64,000 nt of DNA from Sorghum bicolor (GCF_000003195.3 NC_012879.2:22354844-22418843); one strand, 5' to 3'; positions 33,575 to 45,222 are shown, numbered from the stretch's first letter. Notes: a model not told the origin generated them from the sequence alone. Program-made: numbers and translations.

Positions 33575-35846
33575 GTACATACCCTAAAACCATAAAATTA
33601 ACAATATGTGCATACCAGGGGTCAGACCTCATAGAGCATGTCGTCCCGGAGTGAATCATTGATGGGGGTTTCCTGTGGACTCTTAAAATACATTCTAGAC
33701 AAGTGATTAGCAACAGAATTTTCTACTCCCTTTTTATCTTTTATGTCTAAGTCAAATTCTTGAAGTAATAAGATCCATCTAATTAGGTGAGGTTTAGCAT
33801 CTTTTTTAGTGAGCAAATATTTTAGTGCAGCATGATCAGTGTAAACAATTATTTTAGCTCCAACTAAATAAGATCTAAATTTATCAATGGCAAAGACAAC
33901 ACCCAGAAGCTCTTTTTCAGTGGTTGCATAATTAAGTTGAGCTCCTGTCAAAGTTTTACTGGCATAAGCAATTGCATGATGCTTCTTATTTTTAGTTTGT
34001 CCCAAAACTGCCCCCACAGCATAATCACTAGCATCACACATAATTTCAAAAGGTAATGACCAATCAGGGGTTTCAATGATTGGTGCAGAGATGAGTGCAT
34101 TCTTTAATAAATTGAAAGATGTTAGGCATGCATCATCAAATTCGAAAGGAGCATCCTTGGCTAGCAAAAGAGTAAGTGGTCTAGCAATAAATGAAAAATC
34201 TTTTATGAATCTGTGATAAAAACCAGCATGGCCAAGAAAGCTTCAAATTCCTTTTATACTCACAGGTGGAGGTAGTTGTTCAATTACTTCAATTTTAGCT
34301 CTGTCTACTTCAATACCTCTTTCAGACACTAAGTGTCCTAGCACTATTCCTTCCCTAACAATAAAATGACATTTTTCCCAATTAGGGACTAAGTGTTTTT
34401 CTTCACATCTTTGCAAAACCTTGTCTAAGTTTTCAAGGCAACTATCAAAAGTTTTCCATAAACAGAGAAATCATCCATGAAAACTTCCATAATCTCTTCA
34501 ATCATATCAGAAAATATAGACATCATGCATCTTTGAAAAGAAGTTGGTGCATTACACAACCCAAAAGACATTCTACGGTAAGCATACGTTCCATATGGGC
34601 ATGTAAAAGTGGTTTTGCTTTGATCATCAGGATGGATCGGGATCTGGTGATACCCTGAATATCCATCTAAGAAACAGAAGAACGAATGGTTCGCTAATCG
34701 TTCTAGCATCTCATCTATGAAAGGTAAAGGAAAATGATACTTTCTCGTGGCTTTGTTTAGTTTTCTATAGTCTATGCACATCCGCCATCCTCTGACGGTG
34801 CGTTGTGGAATTAGCTCGTTCTTTTCATTCATAATAACAGTCATGCCTCCCTTTTTAGGCACAACTTGAACTGGGCTCACCCACTCACTGTGCGGCACAG
34901 GATATATAATCCCTGCATGCAGCAACTTTATAACTTCCTTTTTAACTACCTCTCTCATCGTATTGTTAAGTCTACGTTGAGGCTCTCGAGAGGGTGAAAT
35001 AGAAGGATCTGTCGGAATACGATGGGTACAAATCATAGGACTGATTCCTGTAAGATCTTGAAGTGAGTAGCCAAAAACTGAGTGATGTTTCTCAAGAATG
35101 GTCATTAATCGCAGAGTTTGCTCCTGAGTGAGTTTATCACTGATGATCACAGGAAACTCTGGATTATTGTTTAGGAAAGCATAGATAAGATCGGGTGGTA
35201 AAGTTTTAAGCTCTATGGGAGGTCTAGGTGTTTCTGCAAACTCATCTAAAGGTTCAGGATCAGAAGGTTCAGCTTCTTCTTCTATGAAGAAAGGAGCTTC
35301 ATCTCCTAAGTCTGGTTCATCTAAAAGCTCTAGAGATGCAGCCTTTACCTCCTCCATAGGATCAGGCAAAAGATATGACTCGGCCTTATTATTTAAGGAG
35401 TGTGAAATTGTTATTGGCAAATTAAAGGTTTTTCTAAAAGAAATGTGTAGCTTTCCAGTATGACCTTCATAAAGGAGTCTTCTAAAAGGTTGTCCTATCA
35501 ACAGGTCGAAGTCCCATGTATCAAAGATATAGAAGTTCAAATTAACCATGGAGCCTTCTACCGTAAGAGGTAGGACATTAATAATTCCAAGACTGGGGAC
35601 TAGTCGTCCCAAAGATTCTTTTATAACCTTTGTTGTGGGGGTTAAGAACAAGTTTTAAAATAGTTTAAGTGCAAAATATTTAGACATGATGTTGATCGCC
35701 ACAACAGTATTATAGAGAGCATCAAATCGATCAGAATTATAAGCACAGCGTATAGTTATAGAGGGTGTGTCCAAACAGATCACATCAGAGGAAAGCTCTG
35801 ATTCCTCCAACCATTCGCTACTCATGACTAAGATAAGGTCTCTCAA
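33575..35846 (-). pseudogene. Q pol, partial, of the outer element
   Basis: Matches 29085-31360 of the inner copy in order: a protease-like part (ALYNTVVAINIM, again without catalytic Asp), reverse transcriptase with FMDD (near 34475), RNase H and a short end that stops at LTR B before the integrase finger. Lesions include a one-base loss in a T run after VYGK (near 34450), a TGA in the connection domain (near 34247), a frameshift near 35655, and an Asp-to-Asn change in the last RNase H box (ANHLSR for ADHLSR). It is dead and older-looking than the inner copy. Confidence 0.85.
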
Positions 35847-35899
35847 TTGATATTAAGTTGGCAAACAAATGCTAAGATGGCCGTTTTGGGGTCTATTAG

Positions 35900-36716
35900 T
35901 AGAATGGTAGTTTGAAATGTTTCCAAAATCGACAAAAAGATCAGATTCTATATCCAACATGAAGTCAGGTGGTGGAATTTCTTCCTTTTGTGGCTGAGAA
36001 CTTGGGATAGCTAAAGTAGATGGAGAATTTGGTGGAGTGTCTACTTTGGCTTGTGGGTTTCATCATGAAGGGTATTATCCATCTCAGCTTCTAGGATTCT
36101 ATCTAAGATCACTCTAGCATCATCAATAGGGATGTGAAAGAAAGAACCTCTAGACATTGTATGTTGCATTTGTTTATGATCTTTCTGAAGACCTCAAAAA
36201 AAGTGAAAGAAAAGAACAGGGTCTTCAAGATTAAGGTTTGGACCAGATTCTAAAAGATCAGAAAAACATTTCCAGGATTTTCCCAAAGTTTCATTATCTT
36301 TTTGTTTAAAAGATATGACTTCGAGTCTACGGTCGCCGATGTGGTTGAGGGAATAAAAATCTAGACAAAAAGTTGGCTCGTAAAACTCCCCATTCACCTC
36401 GTTGTTGACTTACCTTCTGATTATACCATTGTCTAGCTTCTCCCCTTAAAGAAAAAGGAAAAAGCTTCCAATGTAAAGTTTTATCAGAAATGCCTTCAAT
36501 GCGAAGACAATCACATGTTTGCTCAAAATCTCTAATATGAAGGTAAGGGTTTTCATCTTCCTTTCCTGAAAAAGATAGGTTTTGAATCATGGCAATTAAC
36601 CTGGAACTTAACCTATACTGGGATGGTTGGATAGGCTATGATGATTCTCATGGTAAAAGGTCGGTTTCCGAAGGTGTTGCAAATTGATAGATTGATCTAG
36701 AATCTTGGTTTTCCAT
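35900..36716 (-). pseudogene. Q gag, broken, of the outer element
   Basis: The start codon is at 36716 in the same context as the inner copy. The Gag signature [21 protein letters not shown] is present in 36327-36590. There are at least two stops in the first 40 codons and a frameshift in a run of five A near 36365-36369. The carboxy end runs into the pol frame without a stop, which shows that this family once had one gag-pol frame. Confidence 0.8.
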
Positions 36717-36826
36717 AAGGTAAGAGTGAAGAAAATAAATAAAGAATATAAAAAGATAAGGAAAGATAAAAGTATAGATTCAAGCTAATAGTAAGACTCA
36801 AGGTTATCTCAACAAACCGTCTTTCT

Positions 36827-36843
36827 CCACGGCAACGGCACCA
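36827..36843 (-). other. Primer binding site of the outer Q element
   Basis: The minus strand reads TGGTGCCGTTGCCGTGG, tRNA-Asp type with two mismatches. Confidence 0.85.
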
Positions 36844-36851
36844 GAAACGCT

Positions 36852-38076
36852 TGTTCATATTTGGGAACGCAATAAGGAATGGATCCGCAAGCGCACGGAT
36901 ATCGGTGAGCACTTCACCCGGGAGGTTATCCAGAGTATCGTATTTATTTTTTTACCACTAAGAGAAAGAGTGCATCTGACTAACCTGGTCTATTACTACT
37001 AACCTTTTTGGCTATAAAGAATGTTTCTCGATGTGAGTGATATATAGAGAAGACTGCAACTGTAGTCTCTTTCTAACCTTGGTAAGGATGATCTACTGCT
37101 CTATTGGGGAAGCTTACGGAATCTAGACACCACAGAGGATGTTCGACCCGCACCTATAAACCCTATCCTTCCTGCTAACGAGATATGGTTTGCAAAGGTA
37201 ACTTGGAAATGTCACGTTCTTCGCTACTACCACGGTCCAGCTAGTCAGGGAATATCTATGAGTATCCTAGCCCAAACACCACGTCTACGCTAGAGATGAT
37301 TACTCTAAACTCTACACGAAGAGATTAAAGTAAACTCATAAACCAAAGAACAATAAACCAAGAACTTACTAGAATTTAGAAGTCAAAATACTGAAGAATC
37401 CTAGGAGCAAGCCTCGGGATAGAAGACTTGATCCCGCAGGTACAACTTCGGAGTAGACACCGACGGGCTGGGCTTCCTCCGATCTACACCTCCACTCTAT
37501 CTCTCTCAACATAGTAGAAACTAGAAGATCTATTTCTACTCACATTGGATGCTACGCCAAAAGAAATTTTATTCAGAGGAGAGGGATTCCTTCAAGGGCT
37601 CCTCTCAACTCTATGATGAACTTGTCTCCTCTAGGGGCCAGGGGGTCTGGTTTTATAGTCCCCTCAAGTGAACGTGAGCCATTGGATCAAACCGACATTG
37701 ATTGGACGGTTATCCTTGATCCTTTAGGTCGGTGGAGCGTCGTTCGCGAAAAGAGTTCTGATTGGAATCCAGGAGGGGGCGGGCGCCCTGGACCTCAGGG
37801 CGGGCGCCCTGGGCCAGGCCCCTTTCGGCCTCCGCTTTGTTCCTGTGGTTTCTGGAGTCTTCTAGATGGTAGAAAATTGCGCGGTGCATTGATATCTCTA
37901 TGTAATCCTGACATGTGGGCCTTTCTTCCTTATTTCCTGATAACCCCCTGCAGAAACAGATAAACAAAACTTGTGGAATTCTGTCAGATCAAACCTTAAT
38001 TCTAGGTGTTGTTTGCATAATGGTCCTTTCTCTTGTTTATTTGATAACTAAAATTGATACTTAAGAACCGTAAACA
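36852..38076 (-). repeat. Q LTR C (outer 5' LTR)
   Basis: Sister of LTR A. The left edge is slightly mutated (TGTTCATA for TGTTGATA) and so is the right edge (CCGTAAACA). TATAAAA at 37651-37657 and CCAAT at 37681-37685, minus. The GC box is tandemly doubled (GGGCGGGCGCCCTGG-like units, 37776-37815), single in LTR A. Confidence 0.9.
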
Positions 38077-38678
38077 ACATCACCAATAGATACCTTAGTG
38101 TCACCATGTGACATGAAGCAATGTGGTGATGAGCTTGTGGAAGCATCACTCTCATAGCCATCATCTTCATTATCAAGTGTGCATGAGGTAGCATCATCAT
38201 TTGCTTCACTTGTGGCGTCATCATCGTCCTTGTCAAGTGATCTTGTAGAATGATCATCATCTTCTTCACTTGACCATGAGGTGGAGCAATCCTCCACAAC
38301 AACCATGTTGTGGTCATGCTCAACATCCTCATTTGCGTCCACCTTTGGCACATCATCTTCTTTGAATATTGCCCCAAATTTCTCATTGAGAAATACCCAA
38401 ATCTCATGGGCGGACTTCATATCCATGATCTCACCAAATATATTATCTTTCATAGATGAGTATAAGATGTTAGTAGCTTGGCAATCGAGATGTAGGCATT
38501 TCTTTTGCGCTTGAGTTGCAACCTTTTTATCAATTGCACAAGAAAAGCCCACATCTACAATCCACCACATTTGAGGAGAAATAAACTTAAAATTGCATGT
38601 CATCAAATTTCTACACCGTGCAAAGTGTGTGCCATCAAAAATGTGTGGACACTCAACATCTAGCCCATAAGCCGCCAT
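38077..38678 (-). pseudogene. Copia-type gag, 5' part
   Basis: The minus-strand start codon is at 38678, 40 bases from the primer site. MAAYGLDVECPHIFDGTHF opens the plant copia Gag domain, with KSAHEIWVFLNEKFG further on, followed by a long acidic Asp/Glu/Ser linker (near 38130-38330). The frame then meets the ACATC target site of the Q insertion and continues at 24539. The join reads through in one frame, which confirms that both parts are one gene split by Q. Gag packages the RNA of this pol-less element. No lesion is visible in this half. Confidence 0.85.
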
Positions 38679-38717
38679 CCTCTCAGGTCGGTGAAGACCA
38701 CAAATGAGAGACCTAGC

Positions 38718-38729
38718 TCTGATACTACT
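38718..38729 (-). other. Primer binding site of the copia-type element
   Basis: The minus strand reads TAGTATCAGAGC, one mismatch from the initiator tRNA-Met site TGGTATCAGAGC, two bases inside the LTR. Confidence 0.85.
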
Positions 38730-38731
38730 TG

Positions 38732-38926
38732 AAGGGTCGAGATGGCGGACTAGAGGGGGGGTGAATAGTCCTTTCTAAAAAATTATTACGCCAGCTAACC
38801 GAAACAAATGCGGAATTAAAACTATCGGTCTAGCCAAGACTACACCCCTCTATCTAAGTTCTCTAGCACCTTGAAAAGATCCTAAACAAGCAAGCAAGGT
38901 GCTACCTTAGCAAGAGCTCACCTAAC
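38732..38926 (-). repeat. Copia 5' LTR, inner piece
   Basis: Equals 16090 onward in the other LTR and ends at the target site CTAAC (38922-38926) of P1. It continues at 48260. Confidence 0.92.
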
Positions 38927-40440
38927 TGTTGACGGTCCTTAAGTACTAAAATTAATAATCAAATAAACATGAAAAAGGATCAATATGAAACAAACATCTA
39001 GAATTAGGGTTTTATCTGACAGAATTCCACGAGCTTTGGTGTTTATCTATTTCTGCAGGGGGTTATCAGAGAATATGGAGAGAAGGCCCACATGTCATGT
39101 TTACAACGAGATAATTACGTGCCGCGCAATTTTCCTCAATCTAGAAGAATTCAGAAGCCACGGGAACGAACGAGAAGGGAATCGGGCTCGGGGGCAGGGC
39201 GGCCGCCCACCCCCCTTGGGCACCCGCCTAGGGTTGGAGTTGGATCAGGACTCTGCTTCGGGACTACGCTTCACCGACCTAAGGGATCAATCTAAACCAT
39301 ACAATCTATGTCGGTTTGATCCAATGGCTCACGTTCACTTGAGGGGACTATAAAACCAGACCCCCTGGCCCCTGGAGGAGAGAGGAGAAGAGAAGAAATC
39401 ATTATTCAGAGGTAGCCATCAAAGTTAGGGTTTAGAGCTTCTCTCCCACAGAGAATTAGAATTAGCTACTCCCTAATCCTTCAAGTTTAGAAGTTTGATT
39501 AGATAGCAATTAGAGAAGTAGAGCACTACGCTCTGGATTCGGATCTTCGGTAATAAAGATTGGTATTATTCATATCTTTCTCTAATTCTTTGTTCTAATT
39601 GCATTATGTCTCTAATTATTATGTTCTTAGTTTGCTCTAGTTCTATATTTGATATAGTTCTAATTGATAATGAGTTTATGTATAAGTTTGCAAAGCGCTT
39701 AGCTCTTGACGCGAGGGAGTTAGGTGATAGATCACATGTGGGCGTGGTGCTTAGATGTTATTTATCTGCAAATGTATCCTATTGGCCGGGTCGTGTGGTA
39801 GTTCGCGATAGTGACAGCTTCGTTGATTCTTATATAGTCCAACCTCCGTTGATAGGACAGGCAGAACCGGTATTGTGGAGTAAGTCATGCGATGCTCTGA
39901 TTTAATTTATCAATGTTCCTTATACATGAATGAAGAGTCTTTTATGCTATATATGATCTTGTAGATAACTAGAGTAGATTATGACTTAGTAGTTAGTAGA
40001 TAACTTAGAATCCATTGTCTAGCTAATCCGACATCACCTACATATATGAGGAGTAGTCTATTTTCTAATCGCTGTGTTATTTATCCCTTGAACTTATAAT
40101 TCATTATCATTATCTTTATGGTTTACCCCCTGCTAAAGTAAGTGACTGTGTGACAAGTTTCTCATTAGTAATCATGTTCTTGCAAGTTTATCTCTAGTCT
40201 ATGGCTTGATAGATTTTACCCTTAATTTAATCTCCTTAGTTCTCCCGAGCAAAATTATAAATAACGATACCTGGAATACTTATCCTGGTGAAATGCTAAA
40301 ATGAGGTGTTTTATCTGTGCGCTTGCGGATAGAATAGATTATTTTATAGAGAGCCTTTACATTTATAAATACTTTGTACACTCTGGCACCATGCTGGGGA
40401 TGACAACCTAGTATCTAAGTGGTGTTAGCTAGTGTCAACA
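38927..40440 (+). repeat. 5' LTR of P1
   Basis: TGTTGACGGTCC...AGTGTCAACA. CCAAT 39321-39325, TATAAAA 39349-39355, GC-rich U3 box about 39199-39230. Confidence 0.95.
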
Positions 40441-40448
40441 AGCATTTC

Positions 40449-40466
40449 TGGCGTCGTTGCCGGGGA
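40449..40466 (+). other. Primer binding site of P1 (tRNA-Asp type)
   Basis: TGGCGTCGTTGCCGGGGA, one mismatch, 8 bases after the LTR. Confidence 0.92.
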
Positions 40467-40785
40467 TTTATACGAGTCTCAGGAATAAGTCATAAAGGGG
40501 AACAAAAGGGTAATACTTAAGAAAGGTAAGGAAAGCCAGAAAATCAGTCAAGGTTATTCATATAAAATATTAGACTAGACTATAGAGAAATAATTGCATA
40601 AAAACAGCTACTAAGTGAGAAATCATAACAAGGCACCTCTGCTTTGGCAGGTTCACCCTGTTGTTTTTCTATGTTTATATTTTTATACAGGGAATATCAG
40701 GATTGACTTTGGGTGCATTCAACTCTTCATCATCAGAACCAAAGCAATCAAGAGAAGAAGAAGCTAGCTACCAATTGCTGAAGCT

Positions 40786-42741
40786 ATGGCACAGAAGACC
40801 CTACAAGAATTCTCTACTCCAAGCCTTGAGAACATTCCAACTGGTCCAAGATTTGCAGTAGAAGAAGGAATACCCGAGTTTGAGCTCAAGTCAAGCCTCA
40901 TCAATTTGGTGCAAGCTACACAATTCAGTGGAAAGGCACATGAAGATGCTAGTGCACACTTGCAGAATTTCTTAGAGATTGGAAGCACAATCCACATCAA
41001 CGGAGTTGACAAAGACGTCATACTGCTTCGCCTTTTTCCATTCTCACTAGAAGGAAAAGCGAGGAAGTGGTTCTACACTCATCAAGATAACATCAACAAC
41101 TGGACGAACTTGTCAGATGCCTTTATATCAAAGTTTTTCCCTATAGGCAAAACAACTGCCTTAAGAGGAAATATTGTCAGTTTCCAACAGTAGAAGACAC
41201 AAACCATTTCAGAAGTATGGGAGCGTTTTCAAGGATACATATCAGATTGTCCTCACCATGGAATGGCCACATGGTTGCTTATGCAGACCTTCTACCATGG
41301 ATTAACCCAGAAGGCTCGTGAGTGCCTAGATGCATCTGCTAAAGGACCATTCTTGGACCTTACAATTGGAAAAGCAGAGATACTTTTGGATAAGATAGCA
41401 GAAAACCAAAGCTGGTTCCAAGATAAAGCTCAGCAATGTCATCAAACTGAAGAAATACCAGAAGAAGTAAATGCATTATCAACTAAGATGGGAAATTTGC
41501 TCCATTGGATTGACCAGAGGGCCAAGTTTAAAGAAGATCAAAGGGCCATCGAGACAGCATACAAATATCAACCAACGTCGAGTCAACCCAATAGCAAAGG
41601 TATGAATTCAGGTAATACTTTCAAGCAACTTTCATTAAAAGAGATAATTGCTCAACAAACCAAAATTAATGATGAAGTTAAACAAAGGCTAGATACAAAT
41701 GAATCATCTCTAAAAGATATACACAATAAAATGGATTTTCTACTAACTGCCTTTGATGAGCAAAACACTCTTAATAAAAGGGTAGAGCTTAAATTAATAA
41801 AGATAGCTGTTGCACTGCCTGTTGCTACTAACCTTGAGCAGGTAAAGAATATAACTATTAGAGGAGGCAAAGCTACCAGAGATCCCCCATACCCAAAAGA
41901 GAAACAAAGAACATCAGCACCAGTGCAACCAGCAGTGATAGAAGAAGAAAGCCCAGTTGAAGCAGAAGATCTGCTCCAACCACCAAGAACTAGAGAAATG
42001 AGGAAAGATTTTTATGACACCAACTATTTGCCATTTCCCAGAAGAAACAGAGGACTGTAGTCGGCTGAGCAGTTTGGTAAGTTTGTAGAGGTCATTCAGA
42101 AATTATATGTCAACATACCTCTACTCGATGCCATACAGGTACCTACATATGCAAAGTACATCAGAGATATTCTTAACAAGAAGAGACCACTGCCCACCAC
42201 TGAGGTTATCAAGCTGACAGAAGAATGTAGTGCGGCCATCCTCAACAAGCCACCAAGGATGAAGGAAGATCCAGGATGCCCCACTATTGACTGCTCGATC
42301 GGAAACCAACACTTCAACAATGCACTTTGTGATCTCGGAGCAAGTGTCAGTGTGATGCCAGCATCAGTCTACAAAAAGCTTGAGCATGCGACCCTAGAAC
42401 CAACATCAATGTGCCTATAACTAGCGGATCAATCGGTTCGACACCCGTTGGGCATCGCCGAGAACATTCCAGTCAAGATCAGAGATTTCCTTGTGCCAGT
42501 AGACTTCGTAGTACTGGACATGAGTCCTGACTCAAAAGTGTCCATCATCCTTGGAAGGCCATTTCTGAGCACTGCCAATGCCCACATTGATGTCGGGAAA
42601 GGAGAAATCATGTTCAACATAAACGGACAAGAAGAACACTTCACATTCAAACCCAGACCAGAGAGAGACTCTACAGTGAAGGAAGTTCATGAAGAACCAC
42701 TGGAGACACCATCTCTAGAGGAAGGTAACTCAGAAGATTAA
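40786..42741 (+). pseudogene. gag-protease of P1, three nonsense codons
   Basis: One frame of about 650 codons from ATG 40786 (MAQKTLQEFSTPSLENIP), 345 bases behind the LTR. The Gag part has FSGKAHEDASAHLQNFLE, RLFPFSLEGKARKWFYTH, SDCPHHGMATWLL and MQTFYHGLTQKARECLD; a helical linker follows. The retropepsin has ALCDLGASVSVM and the end box IILGRPFLSTANAHIDVG. No zinc knuckle is seen. Three stops interrupt it, at 41191-41193 (TAG), 42058-42060 (TAG) and 42418-42420 (TAA). In the P2 copy each is a Gln codon, so all three are C-to-T changes. Otherwise the frame is intact. The products would be particle protein and maturation protease; pol does not follow. Confidence 0.9.
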
Positions 42742-42754
42742 AAGATTTGGAGGT

Positions 42755-42767
42755 CCAGCTTGGGGGA
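42755..42767 (+). other. Internal polypurine-like motif behind gag-protease (P1)
   Basis: CCAGCTTGGGGGA, 13 bases between the stop codon and the motif. The core AGCTTGGGGGA is identical to the terminal tract. Confidence 0.6.
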
Positions 42768-43280
42768 CCTAAAAATCCCAAACCCTCACCGGGAGGTAAA
42801 ACGGTATCTATCCGCATTATTAATTCTCTCGTATTTAAATTCTTGCATTAGTCATATATATTCATAGCATTATTATAATAATCAAAAGCCCCATATAAAT
42901 AATATTCATGGTGTGTAACAACCCATATTTATTATTGTGGAGGCACAAAAAAAATATTTTCCATTATCATTTTAATTTTCAATTCTCATAGATTTTCCTG
43001 CATTATATTTAATTATAGTAACCTTCTAGAAGCATGACCCACACTCTTTGGGTCCCTCATGTCATACACTTCACCTCACATACATCCCATCACATAATTT
43101 CATCCACCAATATGTTTCCACTCACCTGACATCTTTCCACCGTCCAACCACCACCAACACAACATTATTCTGCGTGAGATCAAAGCAAGGAAGCAAGTGG
43201 AGGAGGCACACCTAGGATGGACACCAGGAGTGGGCGCCCGCCCACCTACCAAGGGTGCCCGCCCTGCTCCCTCTTCCTCC

Positions 43281-43289
43281 TATAAATAG
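43281..43289 (+). promoter_or_regulatory. Internal TATA box before ORF2 (P1)
   Basis: TATAAATAG behind a CTCTTCCTCC pyrimidine patch; conserved in P2 (55836-55844). It lies 346 bases before the ORF2 start codon. Confidence 0.55.
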
Positions 43290-43449
43290 CCACATTCTAC
43301 CTCCATCTTCTTCGCACAAACACTCCAGAAAACCACACAAGTTTCAGTTTCCCGAGAAGGAGCTCTTGTAGTGAAGAGAAGAGAGTAGAGAGAAAGAGAA
43401 GAGTGGAAGAGAAGGTTGGGAGTTCTTTTGAGAGAGTGATTATCACCAA

Positions 43450-43625
43450 GTAAGTAGTGATCCCATTGTCTAAGCAGAAGTAAAAGTTGTTTAGGGAGGT
43501 TCTACCAAAATAGAAACTTGTCTTGAACGATTAACCCCTGGACTACTGACACTCCGGACAACTGACCACTAACATTTTCTCTCACATTATCCACTAGTTG
43601 TGTTTTTGCCAACTTTTGTTTGCAG
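43450..43625 (+). other. Putative 5'-UTR intron before ORF2 (P1)
   Basis: Donor AAGTAAGT (GT at 43450-43451) and acceptor TTTTGTTTGCAG ending at 43625, one base before the ORF2 ATG. The acceptor is kept in P2 (TTTTGTTTACAG, ending at 55494). The donor there has become GTAAAA. Confidence 0.4.
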
Positions 43626-43626
43626 G

Positions 43627-45207
43627 ATGTTTAAGAAGGTGAAGAATGCAGGGAAGGCTCTCAAGAACATTGGTACAAGGAGTTCAGCCCGACACTCCTC
43701 ACAGCCATCAGAGATGAGCGTCGACCCGACACCCACACAAACTCCGTCATCTTCATCAGGTCAGCAAGTTAAGGTCCTTCTCAAGATAGGAGACCTTGGA
43801 CTGAAGACCCGAAGAGAGAAGGAAGTCTATCAGCAATTGAAGAACAAAGATTTTATGCACACCCCTACTCTTGATCCAATCTTGCTACAAGAAACAGGTA
43901 TGGACACTGAATTTGACTTAATTTTCCAGATGATAGGTTGGACAAATTTTTGGAATATAACTGAGCTGGGTTCTCGTCTTCTCACCCTCGAATTTCTTTG
44001 CACCTTACAATACTATGAGGGGGGAATTGTTTTTCGGATGTTCAAACAGGAAATTATGTTGTCTTGGAGAGAGCTGAGCGACCATCTTGGTTTCTCTTCA
44101 AGAAGCATCCTGAACATTGACTCCGACTTACCCAATTTTGAGAGACACCAGTTTTGGAGAGAAATATCTAGAGATAATTTTTATAGTCAAGCCCGAACCA
44201 GTGACATGGAACACCCTACTCTTAGGATGTTCCACAAATGGCTTGGGTACAATCTTTTCTATCGTGATGATATTAGGAAAGTAAGAGTAGGAGATTTACA
44301 ACTTTATATGCTGCTATTAGTAAAGTACCCACTTCACCTGTTACACTATTAGTTTCTCATTGGCTTAGTATACCTAGTCTTCAGGGACCAGTAGGATGTG
44401 CTTCACTTATCACTCGTCTAGCCTTTAATCTTCACTTACTAGAAAACTCATCGTTGGACTTCATAGATGAGTTAAGAATTTATCATGGCTATGACACATT
44501 TAGACAGGCTCGGATGTTAAAGAAAGAGGGGAATATAATGTATATGCCATACGATGATAAAGGCAAGATTCGGTTACCTAACCCGAACCTTGGCCTCTAT
44601 GTTGTTCAAAACTTTTTGATTGAGATTGCAGCAACACCAGTGAACCAGAGAACTCCACAGCGAGTGGCATCTGAAAGGATAACCACTCACCGAGAACGCA
44701 CCTGGTATGGAGCTGACCGCGGACCAGAAGAAGCAGCGCACCTGCATTATTGCGATTACAACCCCCGAGTCCTTCGAGACCCATGGGTTCGTCATGCGCA
44801 ACCACAAGAGCCAACAGAGGAGACATGGCCGGAGAGCCAAGATCACCAGTGGACAAACCCACCTTTCCATACGGGCAAGTACTCCACTGATCCATAGGGT
44901 TTAGGGTTTAGGGTTTAGGGTTTAGGGTTCAGGATCCAGACCTCCGCCCCAATTTGATGCAGGACGATACTCCGACGCCTCCTACGCTTTCACGAATGAC
45001 TACTATCAAGAGGCTGGTGCTTTCTTCACTCGCACCGACAACACCCTCCTCAACATCCAGAACACGCAAGCAGAACATGGAAGACTCCTAGAAGAGCAAC
45101 AAAAATGGAACCAGGACCATGCCGCTGCAGTACAAGAGCTGAGACAAGATACAACAACAATGAATGACAACATCACAACCATGATGCGGTTCTGGAACAT
45201 CGGGTAA
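43627..45207 (+). pseudogene. ORF2 of P1 (Athila ORF1/env-position-like), broken by telomeric repeat
   Basis: The start ATG at 43627 (MFKKVKNAGKALKNIGTRSS) is basic. A folded part follows with FQMIGWTNFWNI, LLTLEFLCTLQYY, MLSWRELSDHLGF and MFHKWLGYN, which reminds me of the Athila ORF1 family. The last part has HYCDYNPRV and a coiled-coil end (LLEEQQKWNQDHAAAVQELR, MMRFWNIG). No membrane segment is seen, so it is not a convincing envelope protein. Lesions: one T missing in a T run near 44303-44305 relative to P2, and the telomeric array at 44895-44929, which brings a stop and a frameshift. Function unknown; it may bind RNA or Gag. Confidence 0.7.
44895..44929 (+). repeat. Interstitial telomeric-type repeat, five units, inside ORF2 of P1
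   Basis: TAGGG followed by four TTTAGGG and TT, an uninterrupted 35 bases in (TAGGGTT)5 phase. P2 has only CATATAGAGCTTCAGG in the matching place, so the array is an insertion or replacement that happened in the P1 lineage. Confidence 0.95.
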
Positions 45208-45222
45208 GACCGACGTTAACAT

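Larger units (their letters stand above)
24540..38076 (-). mobile_element. Element Q complex: three-LTR Athila-like Gypsy insertion
   Basis: One insertion unit flanked by ACATC (24535-24539 and 38077-38081), with LTRs A (24540-25743), B (32362-33574) and C (36852-38076), all on the minus strand. A and C share many private differences from B and are the outer sister LTRs. B has its own perfect primer site and gag. The second interior (33575-36851) breaks off inside pol exactly at LTR B. The simplest reading is a second Q inserted into pol of the first, followed by recombination that removed the doubled 3' interior. Confidence 0.85.
42768..43626 (+). promoter_or_regulatory. Spacer of P1 with promoter-like end
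   Basis: No coding signature. AT-rich first half, then a GC box (GTGGGCGCCCGCCCACC, near 43220-43236), a pyrimidine patch, TATAAATAG at 43281 and a purine-rich leader. The same order is kept in P2 (55494-56361, reversed). Confidence 0.5.

Noticed and set aside
42780..43300. Host gene promoter between gag-protease and ORF2
   Set aside because: The same region is present in P2, inside element boundaries, so it belongs to the transposon family; a distant host origin remains possible but is not shown.
43627..45207. Envelope gene in P (retrovirus-like)
   Set aside because: I see no signal peptide, cleavage site or membrane anchor; the position after gag-protease alone is not enough.
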